From Myxococcales bacterium (GTDB taxonomy: Bacteria > Myxococcota_A > Polyangia > Polyangiales > Polyangiaceae), in contig JANYHK010000044.1 in assembly GCA_025359105.1 (NCBI GenBank), forward strand, positions 1 through 64,000: a stretch of DNA of 64,000 nt, written 5' to 3'. The number at the start of each line of letters is the position of its first letter. The stretch's first letter is position 1. Made by a program: the position numbers and the translations under genes. This document shows positions 30,509 to 39,033 of this stretch, piece by piece. Under the pieces are notes generated by a model. The model made no database searches, was not told the origin of the DNA, and worked only from the letters and a program-made list of their open reading frames with translations.

Positions 30509-31078
30509 TCAGCGCTTCCTCGCCGACTTGGCGGCGGTCTTCTTCGCGGGCGTGGTCTTCTTCGGCGCGGCGGTCTTCTTCGCGGGCGCGGTCTTCTTCG
30601 GCGCGGCGGTCTTCGCGTCGCCACCGCGGAGCACCGCGAGCACCGCGTCGGCGTGGCCGTCGACCTTCACGCTCGGGAAGACCTTCACGATCTTGCCGTC
30701 GGGCCCGACGACGAACGTGCTGCGGATCGTGCCCATCACCTTCTTGCCGTACATGTTCTTCTCACCATACGCGCCGAACGCCTTGTGCACGGAGAGGTCG
30801 GCGTCGGACAAGAGGGGGAAGCTCAGCGCGTACTTGTCGCGGAAGCCGCAGTGACTCGCCACCGAGTCCTTGCTGACGCCGAGCACCGTCACGCCGAGCT
30901 TCGCGAAGTCACGGCTCGCGGCGGAGAACGCTTGCGCCTGGCGCGTGCAGCCCGGCGTGTTGTCGCGCGGGTAGAAGTAAATGACGACGCGCTTCCCCGC
31001 GAAGTCCTCGAGGCGTACGTCCCTGGCGCCGTCGCTGGGAAGCGCGAATCGCGGGGCTTTCTGTCCTTCTTTGAGCAT
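30509..31078 (-). CDS. bcp: Bcp-type peroxiredoxin with histone H1-like tail
   Basis: 189 aa: a complete bacterioferritin-comigratory peroxiredoxin (about 150 residues, FYPRDNTPGCTRQAQ with the peroxidatic Cys; GTIRSTFVVGPDG near the end) plus a C-terminal tail of about 38 residues built from KKTA/PKK repeats and ending SARKR. Normal Bcp proteins stop near 155 residues. The tail has the composition of H1-like DNA-binding tails (Lys/Ala/Pro). AGGAGA (31083-31088) precedes ATG 31078. It reduces peroxides using thioredoxin; the tail would place it on DNA (inference). Confidence 0.9.
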   Translation of the reverse strand: MLKEGQKAPRFALPSDGARDVRLEDFAGKRVVIYFYPRDNTPGCTRQAQAFSAASRDFAKLGVTVLGVSKDSVASHCGFRDKYALSFPLLSDADLSVHKAFGAYGEKNMYGKKVMGTIRSTFVVGPDGKIVKVFPSVKVDGHADAVLAVLRGGDAKTAAPKKTAPAKKTAAPKKTTPAKKTAAKSARKR

Positions 31079-31139
31079 TGGATCTCCTGGATCTACCGGC
31101 GCGGGTTCCTGGTACACTCGACGTCGAGGTCCCAGACTC

Positions 31140-31883
31140 GTGCAGCTAAATTTCGCCGCGCGTGAGGTCACGATCAAGCTCGTTTACTACGGGCCGGCGC
31201 TCAGTGGGAAGACCACGAACCTCAAGTCGCTGCACCAGATCGTCAAGGACGAGAGTCGCGGGCGCCTCATGACGCTCGAGACGAAGGACGATCGTACCCT
31301 GTTTTTCGACATGCTCCCCCTCACCTTCAAGTCGGGCGAGGAGGGGATGCCGGCCGCGAACGCGATGAGCATGCGCCTCAAGGTGTTCACGGTGCCGGGG
31401 CAGGTGCTGCACGCGAGCACGCGTCGCCTCGTGCTGCAGGGGGCCGATGGCGTCGCGTTCATCGCGGACTCGCAGCACGCGCAGACCGAGAACAACGCCG
31501 CGTCATTCCTGGATTTGCGGGACAACCTGAAGGAGATGGGGCGCAGCATCAAGGACGTGCCGCTCATCATCCAGTTCAACAAGCGCGACATGCCGAACGT
31601 GCGGAAGGACGCCGAGATCGAGCAGCTCGCCCAGAAGGGCAAAGAGCCGGTCTTCACGGCGTCGGCCGTGAAGGGCGAAGGGGTGCTCGAGTCGTTCTTC
31701 GGCCTCCTCTACCTGACGTGGACCAAGCTCGACGAGGAGCACCAGCTCGCCAGCAAGCTCGGCCTGCGGCCCGAGCAGTTCCTGACCCTTGCCGCGCGCA
31801 AGTTAGGGCACCAGGGCGACGTCGGCTCCTTGCTCGCCGCCTGCGTGGGCGGGAGGCTCCTCCGGACGGGGAAGGGGCGCTGA
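31140..31883 (+). CDS. MglA-like small GTPase
   Basis: 247 aa. P-loop GPALSGKTTNLK, TKDDRTLFFDMLPL, TVPGQ (the MglA-type switch in place of DTAGQ), NKRDMPN. This is the gliding-motility MglA family, which polarises motility and envelope systems in myxobacteria. GTG 31140 is chosen because the conserved N-terminus LNFAAREVTIKLVYYGP starts there and GAGG lies 10 nt upstream; upstream frame overlaps the divergent peroxiredoxin and is not used. Longer than MglA (about 195 aa), with an extra C-terminal tail. One nt separates it from the next kinase gene. Confidence 0.9.
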   Translation: MQLNFAAREVTIKLVYYGPALSGKTTNLKSLHQIVKDESRGRLMTLETKDDRTLFFDMLPLTFKSGEEGMPAANAMSMRLKVFTVPGQVLHASTRRLVLQGADGVAFIADSQHAQTENNAASFLDLRDNLKEMGRSIKDVPLIIQFNKRDMPNVRKDAEIEQLAQKGKEPVFTASAVKGEGVLESFFGLLYLTWTKLDEEHQLASKLGLRPEQFLTLAARKLGHQGDVGSLLAACVGGRLLRTGKGR

Positions 31884-31884
31884 C

Positions 31885-33327
31885 GTGACCGCCGACCCGC
31901 GCAGCGCTCCGGAGGTGACCGAGCTGTCGATCGACGGCCTGCTCAAGCTGGAGGATCTCGTCGATCGCACGGCGCTCACGGAGTTGACGAAGAGCTTCTA
32001 CGTGCTCTTCGGCATCCCGGTCCGCATCTACTCGAACGACGGCGCCCTCCTCGCCGATGCCTCGAACGAGCACGAGGTCTGCGCGTACGTGAACACGCTC
32101 GGCGGAGGCCGGAAGGCTTGCACCGAGACCGTTCGCGCGGTCCGCGCGGCCGACCCTGAGGACGCGACGAAGGAGCTCGTTCACCCGTGCTTCACCGGCA
32201 ACGTGTACCGGATCGTGCCGCTCGACTACGACAGCCGGCGCATCGGCCGTATCATCCTCGGCCCTTACGCCCCGCCGGCGCTCAACGACGTGCCGCAGAC
32301 GTTCCTCGACGTCGACAAGGGCCTCGACAAGGCCAAGGCGCTCACGCTCCTCTCGAAGGTGCCGCGCGCGAAGCCCGAGACGGTCACGCGCATCGGTAAC
32401 CACCTCAAGGCGGCGCTCGATCTCATCCTCTTCAGCGGCCACAAGGCGCTGCTGACGAGTCAGATGCATCTCCTCAGCGTTCGCGAGAGCTACCGCGAGC
32501 TTCAGGAGAAGAACCAGAAGCTCCAGGAGGCGTACGACCGCCTGAAGGAGCTCGACCGCCTCAAATCGAACTTCCTCGCCACCGTGAGCCACGAGCTCCG
32601 GACGCCGCTCACGTCGATCATCGGCTACAGCGAGATGCTGACCGAGGGCATCGCCGGCGAGCTGTCGACCGAGCAGGCGGAGTTCGTCAAGACGATCCAC
32701 GAGAAGGGCGAGCAGCTCCTCGGCCTGATCAAGGGCCTGCTCGATCTGTCGAAGCTCGAGAGCGGCACGATGTCGATGCGGCGTCGCAACATCCTCATCA
32801 AGGACGTGCTCGACGAGGTGCTCTCGACGCTCTCGCCTATCGCGCGCAAGAAGGGCGTCGAGCTCCGCCTCGACGTCGATGGGGTGTCGACGGAGCTGCG
32901 CGCCGATCCGGAGCGCCTGCGTCAGGTGTTCATCAACCTCGTCGACAACGCGCTCAAGTTCACGCCGCAGGGCGGTTCGGTCACGATGCGCGCGCGGATG
33001 GTGACCTCCTCCAGCGACGGCGAGGACGACGCCGGCTTCGCGCTCATGGCGCCGGCGCTGTCGAAGGTCGAGGTCCGCGTCATCGACACCGGGATCGGCA
33101 TCCCCGCGCACGAGCGCATGAAGGTGTTCGACCCCTTTTACCAGGTCGATTCGTCGTCGACGCGCGAGTACGGCGGCACGGGCCTGGGGCTGTCGATCGT
33201 GAAGCGGCTCGTCGAGGCGCACGGCGGCAGCGTCTGGGTCGAGGGCAACGAGCCGCGCGGCACGGCGTTCGTCGTCAGGCTCCCTCCGGCGACGCTCGCG
33301 TCGGGGCGGCCGCCCGCTCCCGCGTAG
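31885..33327 (+). CDS. PocR-domain histidine kinase
   Basis: 480 aa. N-terminal PocR-like sensory domain (about 20-190) with spaced Cys residues (CAYVN, KACTETV, HPCFTGN), a coiled coil (LQEKNQKLQEAYDRLKEL), a HisKA domain with SHELRTPLTSIIGYSEM and a HATPase domain with DNALKFTP, DTGIGIP and GGTGLGLS. No membrane helix, so a cytoplasmic kinase. PocR domains bind small hydrocarbons or derivatives. It follows the MglA-like GTPase by 1 nt, implying GTPase-kinase signalling; no receiver is nearby. Confidence 0.9.
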   Translation: MTADPRSAPEVTELSIDGLLKLEDLVDRTALTELTKSFYVLFGIPVRIYSNDGALLADASNEHEVCAYVNTLGGGRKACTETVRAVRAADPEDATKELVHPCFTGNVYRIVPLDYDSRRIGRIILGPYAPPALNDVPQTFLDVDKGLDKAKALTLLSKVPRAKPETVTRIGNHLKAALDLILFSGHKALLTSQMHLLSVRESYRELQEKNQKLQEAYDRLKELDRLKSNFLATVSHELRTPLTSIIGYSEMLTEGIAGELSTEQAEFVKTIHEKGEQLLGLIKGLLDLSKLESGTMSMRRRNILIKDVLDEVLSTLSPIARKKGVELRLDVDGVSTELRADPERLRQVFINLVDNALKFTPQGGSVTMRARMVTSSSDGEDDAGFALMAPALSKVEVRVIDTGIGIPAHERMKVFDPFYQVDSSSTREYGGTGLGLSIVKRLVEAHGGSVWVEGNEPRGTAFVVRLPPATLASGRPPAPA

Positions 33328-33336
33328 GCGTCCGTC

Positions 33337-34293
33337 ATGGGGCACTCGGGAACCGAGGAGGAGCGCATTCGACGCCTGAGCGCTTTGCTGGGCGCGGTCG
33401 CTTCCGGGGTCGTCCTCGGGATCGGCGACGACGCGGCGGTGCTGCAGCCGCCCGCCGGCAAGCGCCTCGTGTGGACGGTGGACACGCAGGTCGAGGAGGT
33501 TCACTTCCGTCGCGGGTGGCTCGCAGGCGGACAGGACATCGGCTACCGCGCGTTCATGGCAGCCGCGAGCGACATCGCGGCGATGGGCGCGGCGCCGTGG
33601 TGCGCGCTCTCGGCGCTGGAGCTCCCGCCCGACGTCGACGACGCGATGCTCGACGCGATCGCCGCCGGACAGCGCGCCGCGTCCGATCAGATCGGCGCGG
33701 CCATCGTCGGCGGCAACCTGTCGCGCGGCCCGGTGCTGGCGATCACCACGACGCTACTCGGTAGCGTGGCAGAGGCCGTCACCCGGTCGGGGGCGCGCGC
33801 GGGCGACGGGATCTGGCTCGCCGGGCCGGTGGGTCTCGCCGCCGCCGGCCTCGCCGCGCTCTCGAGGGACGTGCTCGACGCCCGCCTCGGCCTCGCGCTC
33901 GCTGCCTGGCGGAGGCCGGTCGCGCGAATCGAAGACGGCCGCGCGCTCGCCGGCGTCGCGCACGCGGCCATCGACGTCTCCGACGGCCTCGCGCGCGATC
34001 TCGGCCACCTCGCGGCCGCGAGCGGCGTCCGCGCTGTCCTCGACGAAGCACTCCTCCTTGCCCATGCCGGCGAACCGCTTGCGCGCGCGGCGGAGGCGCT
34101 CGGCATGGCTGCGCTCGACCTCGCGCTCTTCGGCGGAGAGGACTATGCGCTCGTCGCCGCGAGCGCGACGGCCCTGCCGGGCTTCACACGCGTCGGGGAG
34201 GTGCACGAGGGGAGTGGGCTCGGCCTTTTGAGCCGGGAAGGGGAGAGGGATCTCGCGGCGCGAGGCTTCGATCACTTCGCGCGCAAGACGTAG
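33337..34293 (+). CDS. thiL: Thiamine-monophosphate kinase
   Basis: 318 aa, the normal ThiL length. GIGDDAAVL at the N-terminus, DTQVEEVHF, SDIAAMGA, GGNLSRG and DVSDGLARDLGH, LFGGEDYALV in order, all ThiL metal/ATP-binding blocks. It phosphorylates thiamine phosphate to thiamine diphosphate. Ten nt after the PocR kinase, so possibly co-transcribed, though functions are unrelated. Confidence 0.93.
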   Translation: MGHSGTEEERIRRLSALLGAVASGVVLGIGDDAAVLQPPAGKRLVWTVDTQVEEVHFRRGWLAGGQDIGYRAFMAAASDIAAMGAAPWCALSALELPPDVDDAMLDAIAAGQRAASDQIGAAIVGGNLSRGPVLAITTTLLGSVAEAVTRSGARAGDGIWLAGPVGLAAAGLAALSRDVLDARLGLALAAWRRPVARIEDGRALAGVAHAAIDVSDGLARDLGHLAAASGVRAVLDEALLLAHAGEPLARAAEALGMAALDLALFGGEDYALVAASATALPGFTRVGEVHEGSGLGLLSREGERDLAARGFDHFARKT

Positions 34294-34310
34294 CTTCTCG
34301 CGCCCGTCGG

Positions 34311-34748
34311 TCAGATCCCCGCGCAGAGCGCCGGGAGGTTCTTGACCAGCTTGAGCAGCGGCCGCAGCGCATTCAGCTCCGGCGCGTTCGGGTTGCTCTT
34401 CAGCTGCGCCACCGTCATGTTGCACGTGTTGACGGCGGGCATCAGGTCCGGCGGGTTCCCGTTGTCCTTCGCCTGCTTGGCGAGCGCGCTGCAGCACTGC
34501 CCGAGGCGCTGGACGAGCGGGTCCTGCGGCTTCCAGTTGCCCGTCGCGTGATGGCCAGCCTCGGCGGCGTCGACGCCGGCGTCCTCGCCGAGCGGCTCGA
34601 GCACGGTCGGCGCCGCGTCGATGACGACAGCCGGCGGCTCCGCGTCGGCGACGGCGGGCTGCGTCTTCTTGGGGCAGGCAGATAGCGTCGGAATGATGCC
34701 GGCCACGGCGATCGCGGTGAGGACGTTTCGGAGCAAGGAGCGGGTCAT
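34311..34748 (-). CDS. Small lipoprotein with Cys pair
   Basis: 145 aa. Lipobox LSAC, an Asp/Ala/Val-rich linker and a helical C-terminal domain with GQCCSALAKQAKDNG and NTCNMTVAQLKSN, giving four Cys that could form disulfides. Convergent with thiL. No family recognised. Start at ATG 34748 fits the signal peptide. Confidence 0.78.
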   Translation of the reverse strand: MTRSLLRNVLTAIAVAGIIPTLSACPKKTQPAVADAEPPAVVIDAAPTVLEPLGEDAGVDAAEAGHHATGNWKPQDPLVQRLGQCCSALAKQAKDNGNPPDLMPAVNTCNMTVAQLKSNPNAPELNALRPLLKLVKNLPALCAGI

Positions 34749-34871
34749 CGGCAGGAGCCTCCAGAGCGGTTCCGTAGCTAGTTCTACGCTCGGCAACGTA
34801 CAAGGTTCTCGGGAGGGCGGAAAAAATATCTCGGATTTCCGTGCTAGCTTTCTTTTGGTCGGAGGTCTCCC

Positions 34872-35867
34872 GTGCGCAAGCGTTCGTCCCCCGTGGCGCC
34901 TCTCCTGGTACTCGTCGTACTCGCGGCCTTGATGGCGACGGGCTGCTCCGGTACCAAATCCGCGACCGGCTTCGGCGACGACGGCGGCAGCGGCAGCAGC
35001 GGGGCGAGCGGGGGTACCAGCGGCTCCAGTAGCGGCTCCAGCAGCGGCTTCTTCGGGGACGGCGGGAGCAGCGGCAGCAGCGGCGGCGGCGGCAACGGCT
35101 GCAGCGATGCCGCCAAGCTCGTCTACGTCGTCTCCGATCAAGACGAGCTCTACAGCTTCCAGCCGTCTTCGCTCACGTTCACGAAGATCGGCACCCTCAA
35201 GTGCAACACCAGCGCGCACCCCAACTCGATGGCCGTCGATCGAAGCGGCACCGCGTGGGTCAACTACAGCGACGGGCACCTCTACAAGGTCAGCACCGCC
35301 AACGCGAGCTGCCAGAGCACGGCCTACGTCCCCGGGCAGAGCGGCTACACGAAGTTCGGCATGGCGTTCGCGAGCGACGCGTCGGGCGGCACGGCGGAGA
35401 CGCTCTACGTCAGCGGCATCGTGGACGGTCAGAACGGCTTCCCGCCCTCCGGGCAGGGCGTCGCCAAGATCGATCTCACCACGTTCAAGCTGACGCTCCT
35501 CGGCGACTTCACCGGCGCGCTCCAGGGCAGCGGCGCCGAGCTGACCGGCACGGGCGAGGGGCGCCTCTTCGGCTTCTTCACGACCGCCCCCGCGCACCTC
35601 GCGACGATCGACAAGTCCAAGGGGGCGACGAGCGCAGTCATCACGCTGAACGGCGTCAGCACCGGCACCGACTGGGCGTTCTCCTTCTGGGGCGGAGATT
35701 TCTGGTTTTACACGGCCGACACGTCGTTCAACAAGGGCGACACGACGAACGTGACGCGCCTGAAGGCTGCGACGGACAACTCGCTCAGCGTCGTCAAGTC
35801 GCAGATCGGCTTCCGCATCGTCGGCGCCGGCGTCTCGACCTGCGCGCCAACCGCGCCGCCGAAGTAG
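34872..35867 (+). CDS. Lipoprotein with beta-propeller-like domain
   Basis: 331 aa. Lipobox ATGC, a Ser/Gly linker of about 50 residues, then repeated strand blocks (KLVYVVSDQDELYSF, MAVDRSGTAWVNYSDGHLYKV, GGDFWFYTADTSF) that read as a WD/NHL-like propeller. GGAGG at 34861-34865 is 6 nt before GTG 34872. Divergent from the lipoprotein at 34748; the shared gap is AT-rich (GGAAAAAATATCTCGG) and is the probable promoter. Function unknown. Confidence 0.82.
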   Translation: MRKRSSPVAPLLVLVVLAALMATGCSGTKSATGFGDDGGSGSSGASGGTSGSSSGSSSGFFGDGGSSGSSGGGGNGCSDAAKLVYVVSDQDELYSFQPSSLTFTKIGTLKCNTSAHPNSMAVDRSGTAWVNYSDGHLYKVSTANASCQSTAYVPGQSGYTKFGMAFASDASGGTAETLYVSGIVDGQNGFPPSGQGVAKIDLTTFKLTLLGDFTGALQGSGAELTGTGEGRLFGFFTTAPAHLATIDKSKGATSAVITLNGVSTGTDWAFSFWGGDFWFYTADTSFNKGDTTNVTRLKAATDNSLSVVKSQIGFRIVGAGVSTCAPTAPPK

Positions 35868-35890
35868 CAGCAGCAGCAATAGCAGCAGTA
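35868..35890 (+). repeat. CAG/TAG triplet run after the stop
   Basis: After the stop codon come CAG CAG CAG CAA TAG CAG CAG TAG: a triplet repeat that places two further in-frame TAG codons behind the gene. Probably replication slippage of a short CAG/TAG unit. Confidence 0.7.
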
Positions 35891-35895
35891 GGTGG

Positions 35896-36222
35896 CTACG
35901 CCGTGGCGCGGGTCGCGAGGCCGGTCGCCGCGAGGATGCGCGCGCGGCCCTCGGGGGCGAGAGCGTCGAAGGCGACTGCGAAGCCGGCGGCGCCGACCAT
36001 GGGCGGGCGACCCACGACGCCATGCACACGGAGCGGACCGTCGGGGAGCGTCAGCTCGAGCAGCACGCTCGTCCCCTCGCGCACGCTGTGGAAGGTCGAC
36101 ACGAAGAGGCCCTCCGCGGCCAGCTTGCCCGCGAGCGCGGCGAACGCGCGGCCCTCGTGGGGCACCTGTACCTCGACCGCCAACGCAGAGGACCTGGACC
36201 GGGTGCCCGAGCTCGTTCTCAT
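35896..36222 (-). CDS. PilZ-like domain protein
   Basis: 108 aa. The order GLFVSTFHSVREGTSVLLEL, then LPDGPLRVHGVV and GFAVAFDALAPEGRARI follows the myxobacterial PilZ-type beta-barrel domain. The c-di-GMP motif (RxxxR ... D/NxSxxG) is weak: VSTFHS lies at the expected second motif and the N-terminal Arg cluster is not canonical. Possibly a PilZ-like protein that no longer binds c-di-GMP. Starts from ATG 36222. Confidence 0.6.
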   Translation of the reverse strand: MRTSSGTRSRSSALAVEVQVPHEGRAFAALAGKLAAEGLFVSTFHSVREGTSVLLELTLPDGPLRVHGVVGRPPMVGAAGFAVAFDALAPEGRARILAATGLATRATA

Positions 36223-36393
36223 TTGAACAAGCTCTTAAGCAAGCGTTGGGCCTCCCATCGAATGGGGAGGGGCGACCTGGTTTCGAGGAGATAGCCTGCC
36301 ACTATGGGTTGAGCGTGACGCAAATTGGCCCACCCTTGCAAAAATGTGTGAGCGGAGCCCGTCGCGTGCGGTGCCTTGTATCCTGCACCCACG

Positions 36394-37782
36394 ATGACGC
36401 GCTCCTCTCTCCTTCACGGCTTGTTCCTGCTGGCCTCGGGGTGCGCGCTCGGGGCGCCGCCGCGGCCGCCGGCGCCGCGCCCCCCTCTCGTGCGGACGCC
36501 TCCGGACGCCGACGCAGTGATCGCCGCCGTCGATCCGGCACGGGTCGACGGCTATGTCCGCACGCTCGCGGCGTTTGGCACGCGCCACACGCTGAGCGAC
36601 ACCCAGTCGAAGACGCGCGGCATCGGCGCGGCGCGGCGCTGGATCAAGGAGGAGCTCGAACGCTCGGCCGCACGTGGGCCGCGAGGAGAGGGGGCGATGC
36701 AGGTGTCCTTCGACGCCCACGCGCTCGCGGCCGACGGCGCGCGCATTCCGCGCGACATGGAGCTCGTGAACGTCGTCGCGGTCCTCCCCGGCACGATGCC
36801 GGCGGCGCGCGCGCGGCGGTACTACGTCGTCGGTCACTTCGACTCGCGCGCGACCGACGCGATGGACGCGACGAGCGACGCGCCCGGCGCGAACGACGAC
36901 GCCTCGGGGGTCGCGGTCGTACTCGAGGCGGCGCGGGTGATGGCCGCCCGAAGCTACGACGCGACCCTCGTGTTCCTCGCGACCGCGGGAGAGGAGCAGG
37001 GGCTCTACGGAGCCAAGCTCCATGCGAAGGCGGCGCGCGAAGCCTCGCTCGACGTGCGCGCCGTCCTGAGCGACGACATCGTCGGCGATCCCACCGGACC
37101 GAGCGGCAAGAAGACCACGGGCGCGATCCGCGTCTTCTCCGAGGGGCTGCCGAGCGCCGGCGCCGACTTCGCGGAGATCCGTAAGCTCGCTTCCGAGAGC
37201 GACAGTCCTTCGCGCCAGCTCGCGCGGTTCGTCGCCGACGTCGCGCTCCGTCACGCGCTCGCCGTCCAACCCGTCCTCGTCTTTCGCCCCGATCGCTTCC
37301 TTCGCGGCGGCGACCACCTGGCCTTCAACGACGTGGGTTACCCCGCCGTGCGCTTCACGACCGTGGAGGAGACGTACACGCGCCAGCACCAGAACGTGCG
37401 CGAGGAGGGCGGCGTCCGCTACGGGGACGTCCCGGAGGCGGTGGACGTGCGCTACCTCGCCGACGTCGCGCGCGTGAACATCGCCGCGCTCGCGCACCTC
37501 GCCAACGCGCCGCGCCCGCCCGACGACGCGCGCATCGTCACCGCCGAGCTCGGCAGCGACGTCGTGCTGAGGTGGTCGGCCTGCCCCGAGCCCGACGTCG
37601 CCAGCTACGACGTCGTCTGGCGGCGCACGACCTCGCCCACCTGGGAAGGCGCCAAGGACGTCGGCAACGTCCTCGAGGCGCGCTTGCCGATGAGCAAGGA
37701 CGACAACATCTTCGGCGTGCGCGCCCGCGACAAGCTCGGGTACGTGAGCCCGGTCGCCTTCGCGAGGGCCGCGCCGAAGTAA
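36394..37782 (+). CDS. M28-family metallopeptidase lipoprotein with C-terminal Fn3-like domain
   Basis: 462 aa. Lipobox ASGC, then a Zn aminopeptidase fold: GHFDSRATD (His/Asp), GANDDASGV (bridging Asp), AGEEQGLYG (Glu-Glu) and a late Asp/His pair in SDDIVGD and QHQNVREEG. The C-terminal ~90 residues (DARIVTAELGSDVVLRWS ... SYDVVWRRT) form a fibronectin type III-like domain. It probably trims peptides in the periplasm or at the surface. Start ATG 36394 leads straight into the signal peptide; an upstream ATG is less likely. Confidence 0.87.
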   Translation: MTRSSLLHGLFLLASGCALGAPPRPPAPRPPLVRTPPDADAVIAAVDPARVDGYVRTLAAFGTRHTLSDTQSKTRGIGAARRWIKEELERSAARGPRGEGAMQVSFDAHALAADGARIPRDMELVNVVAVLPGTMPAARARRYYVVGHFDSRATDAMDATSDAPGANDDASGVAVVLEAARVMAARSYDATLVFLATAGEEQGLYGAKLHAKAAREASLDVRAVLSDDIVGDPTGPSGKKTTGAIRVFSEGLPSAGADFAEIRKLASESDSPSRQLARFVADVALRHALAVQPVLVFRPDRFLRGGDHLAFNDVGYPAVRFTTVEETYTRQHQNVREEGGVRYGDVPEAVDVRYLADVARVNIAALAHLANAPRPPDDARIVTAELGSDVVLRWSACPEPDVASYDVVWRRTTSPTWEGAKDVGNVLEARLPMSKDDNIFGVRARDKLGYVSPVAFARAAPK

Positions 37783-37834
37783 CCCGAGCGCCGAAAAGTT
37801 GGTCCCGCGGGCTCCGCCCGGCCACGATCGCGGC

Positions 37835-38179
37835 ATGACGATGCGCGAGCGAAGGGGGCGGCGGTCCGCGGTGCGTACGGAGGCCCTGGGCAACCTCCTC
37901 GAGGCGTGCCGGCTGGGGGCCGATCTCGAGGCGCTCGTCCTCTCCGATCAGCGCGGGGCCGTGGTTGCTGCTTCGGCGGCAGCGCACGTCGACGCGCGCG
38001 TGATCGCTGCGGCGCTCCCCGATCCCACGTTGATCGCCGGCTGCTCGCTCGTGCGCGCCGTCCCGTTCAAGCACGGCGAGAGGACGCTCTACATGGGCGC
38101 CGTGGGCGCAGGCCCCCGCGCCTTCGCCCCGATTCCGGCGGCCATCGAAGGCGCCCGGCGCATCCTCGCGACGACCTGA
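37835..38179 (+). CDS. Roadblock/LC7-like small protein
   Basis: 114 aa. EALVLSDQRGAVVAAS followed by an Ala-rich helix and a central beta-strand FKHGERTLYMGAVG gives the alpha/beta order of the roadblock/LC7 (MglB-like) fold, though conservation is weak. Roadblock proteins regulate small GTPases such as MglA; one MglA-like gene lies 6 kb away. Convergent with the ATPase remnant. Confidence 0.5.
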   Translation: MTMRERRGRRSAVRTEALGNLLEACRLGADLEALVLSDQRGAVVAASAAAHVDARVIAAALPDPTLIAGCSLVRAVPFKHGERTLYMGAVGAGPRAFAPIPAAIEGARRILATT

Positions 38180-38184
38180 CGTCG

Positions 38185-38863
38185 GCGCTTCTTCCGGGTC
38201 GCTACCGCCCATGAGGTCGTCCAGTCCCTCGATGCCGGTCGTGGTCCTCTCCTCGACGATCGTGTAGCTCTCGGGGATCTCCGGTCTGACCCGGAAAAAT
38301 TTCGAGGCCGGCCGGCCCGATGCGGAACGCATGCAGCCCTTCGAGGTACCCGCTGCCGCGCAGCTTGAGGACCCGCAGAAATCGCTCGTCGCGCGTGCTG
38401 AGCGGGTTTCGCATGAACTGCACGATGCCGTCCGCCACCGCGAACTCGGGGAGGCGCTGGGCGTCGTCGTCGGTGTACTCGCCGACCAGGAACACGGTCG
38501 TCTGGAAACGCAGTGAGTAGTCCCGTCAGCTCGTAGAGCACGCGGCGCAGCTCGGCGGTCGAGGGCGAGAGATCGTGCAATGCCTTGAAGGAATCGATGA
38601 CGATGACCTTCGGCGCCGACGTCTCGATGGCCCGCTCGACGCACTCCAGAAGCCCGCGGATGCCGCCGGTCCCGAGCTCGGCGCCGATGTCCGCGTAGAC
38701 GACGGACTTGCCGATCTTCTCCATATCGAAGAAGGCGAAGCGCTGCAGGTAGCTCACCATCTTGGCGAGCGGCTTAACCGAGCTCTTCAAGACCCTCCAT
38801 GTACAGCTGGCGCGAGTCGTCGTCGTCCTCCACGACGAGGATGAGCCGGCCCGGCGTGGCCAC
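38185..38863 (-). pseudogene. KaiC/RAD55-type ATPase remnant behind a 29-aa receiver stub
   Basis: Minus strand, in order: a GTG-started stub MATPGRLILVVEDDDDSRQL...EELG then TAA (38863-38774), which is the start of a response-regulator receiver; an out-of-frame KaiC-like stretch with SYLQRFAFFD and KVIVIDSFKALHDL (Walker B-like); after a +1 at 38504-38505 the frame continues as VFLVGEYTDDD ... RIGPAGLEIF; after a +1 in an A5 run at 38295-38299 it continues as RVRPEIPESY ... TTGIEGLDDLMGG, the sequence that normally opens a second KaiC domain, and then ends. The Walker A region is missing. Two slips at GG and A5 could be decay or base-call errors; the receiver stop is separate evidence for decay. 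Confidence 0.65.
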
Positions 38864-39033
38864 GGGGAGGCCGGACCGGTGACGATCAGCCGTGGGCGGG
38901 TCGGGGGGGATCGGTTGTCATCGAATCGGGCGCGCGCCGCAGGGCGCCTCACCTCGGAAAGAAGAAGGGCCCCCGGGATGCAATCCCGAGAGCCCTCCAC
39001 GCGCGGCAGGTCTGGCCGCGGGGCTACACTAGG

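Noticed and set aside
38185-38863. Programmed frameshift in the KaiC-like gene
   Set aside because: No slippery heptamer or downstream pseudoknot was seen; two separate +1 shifts and a missing Walker A fit decay or base errors better.
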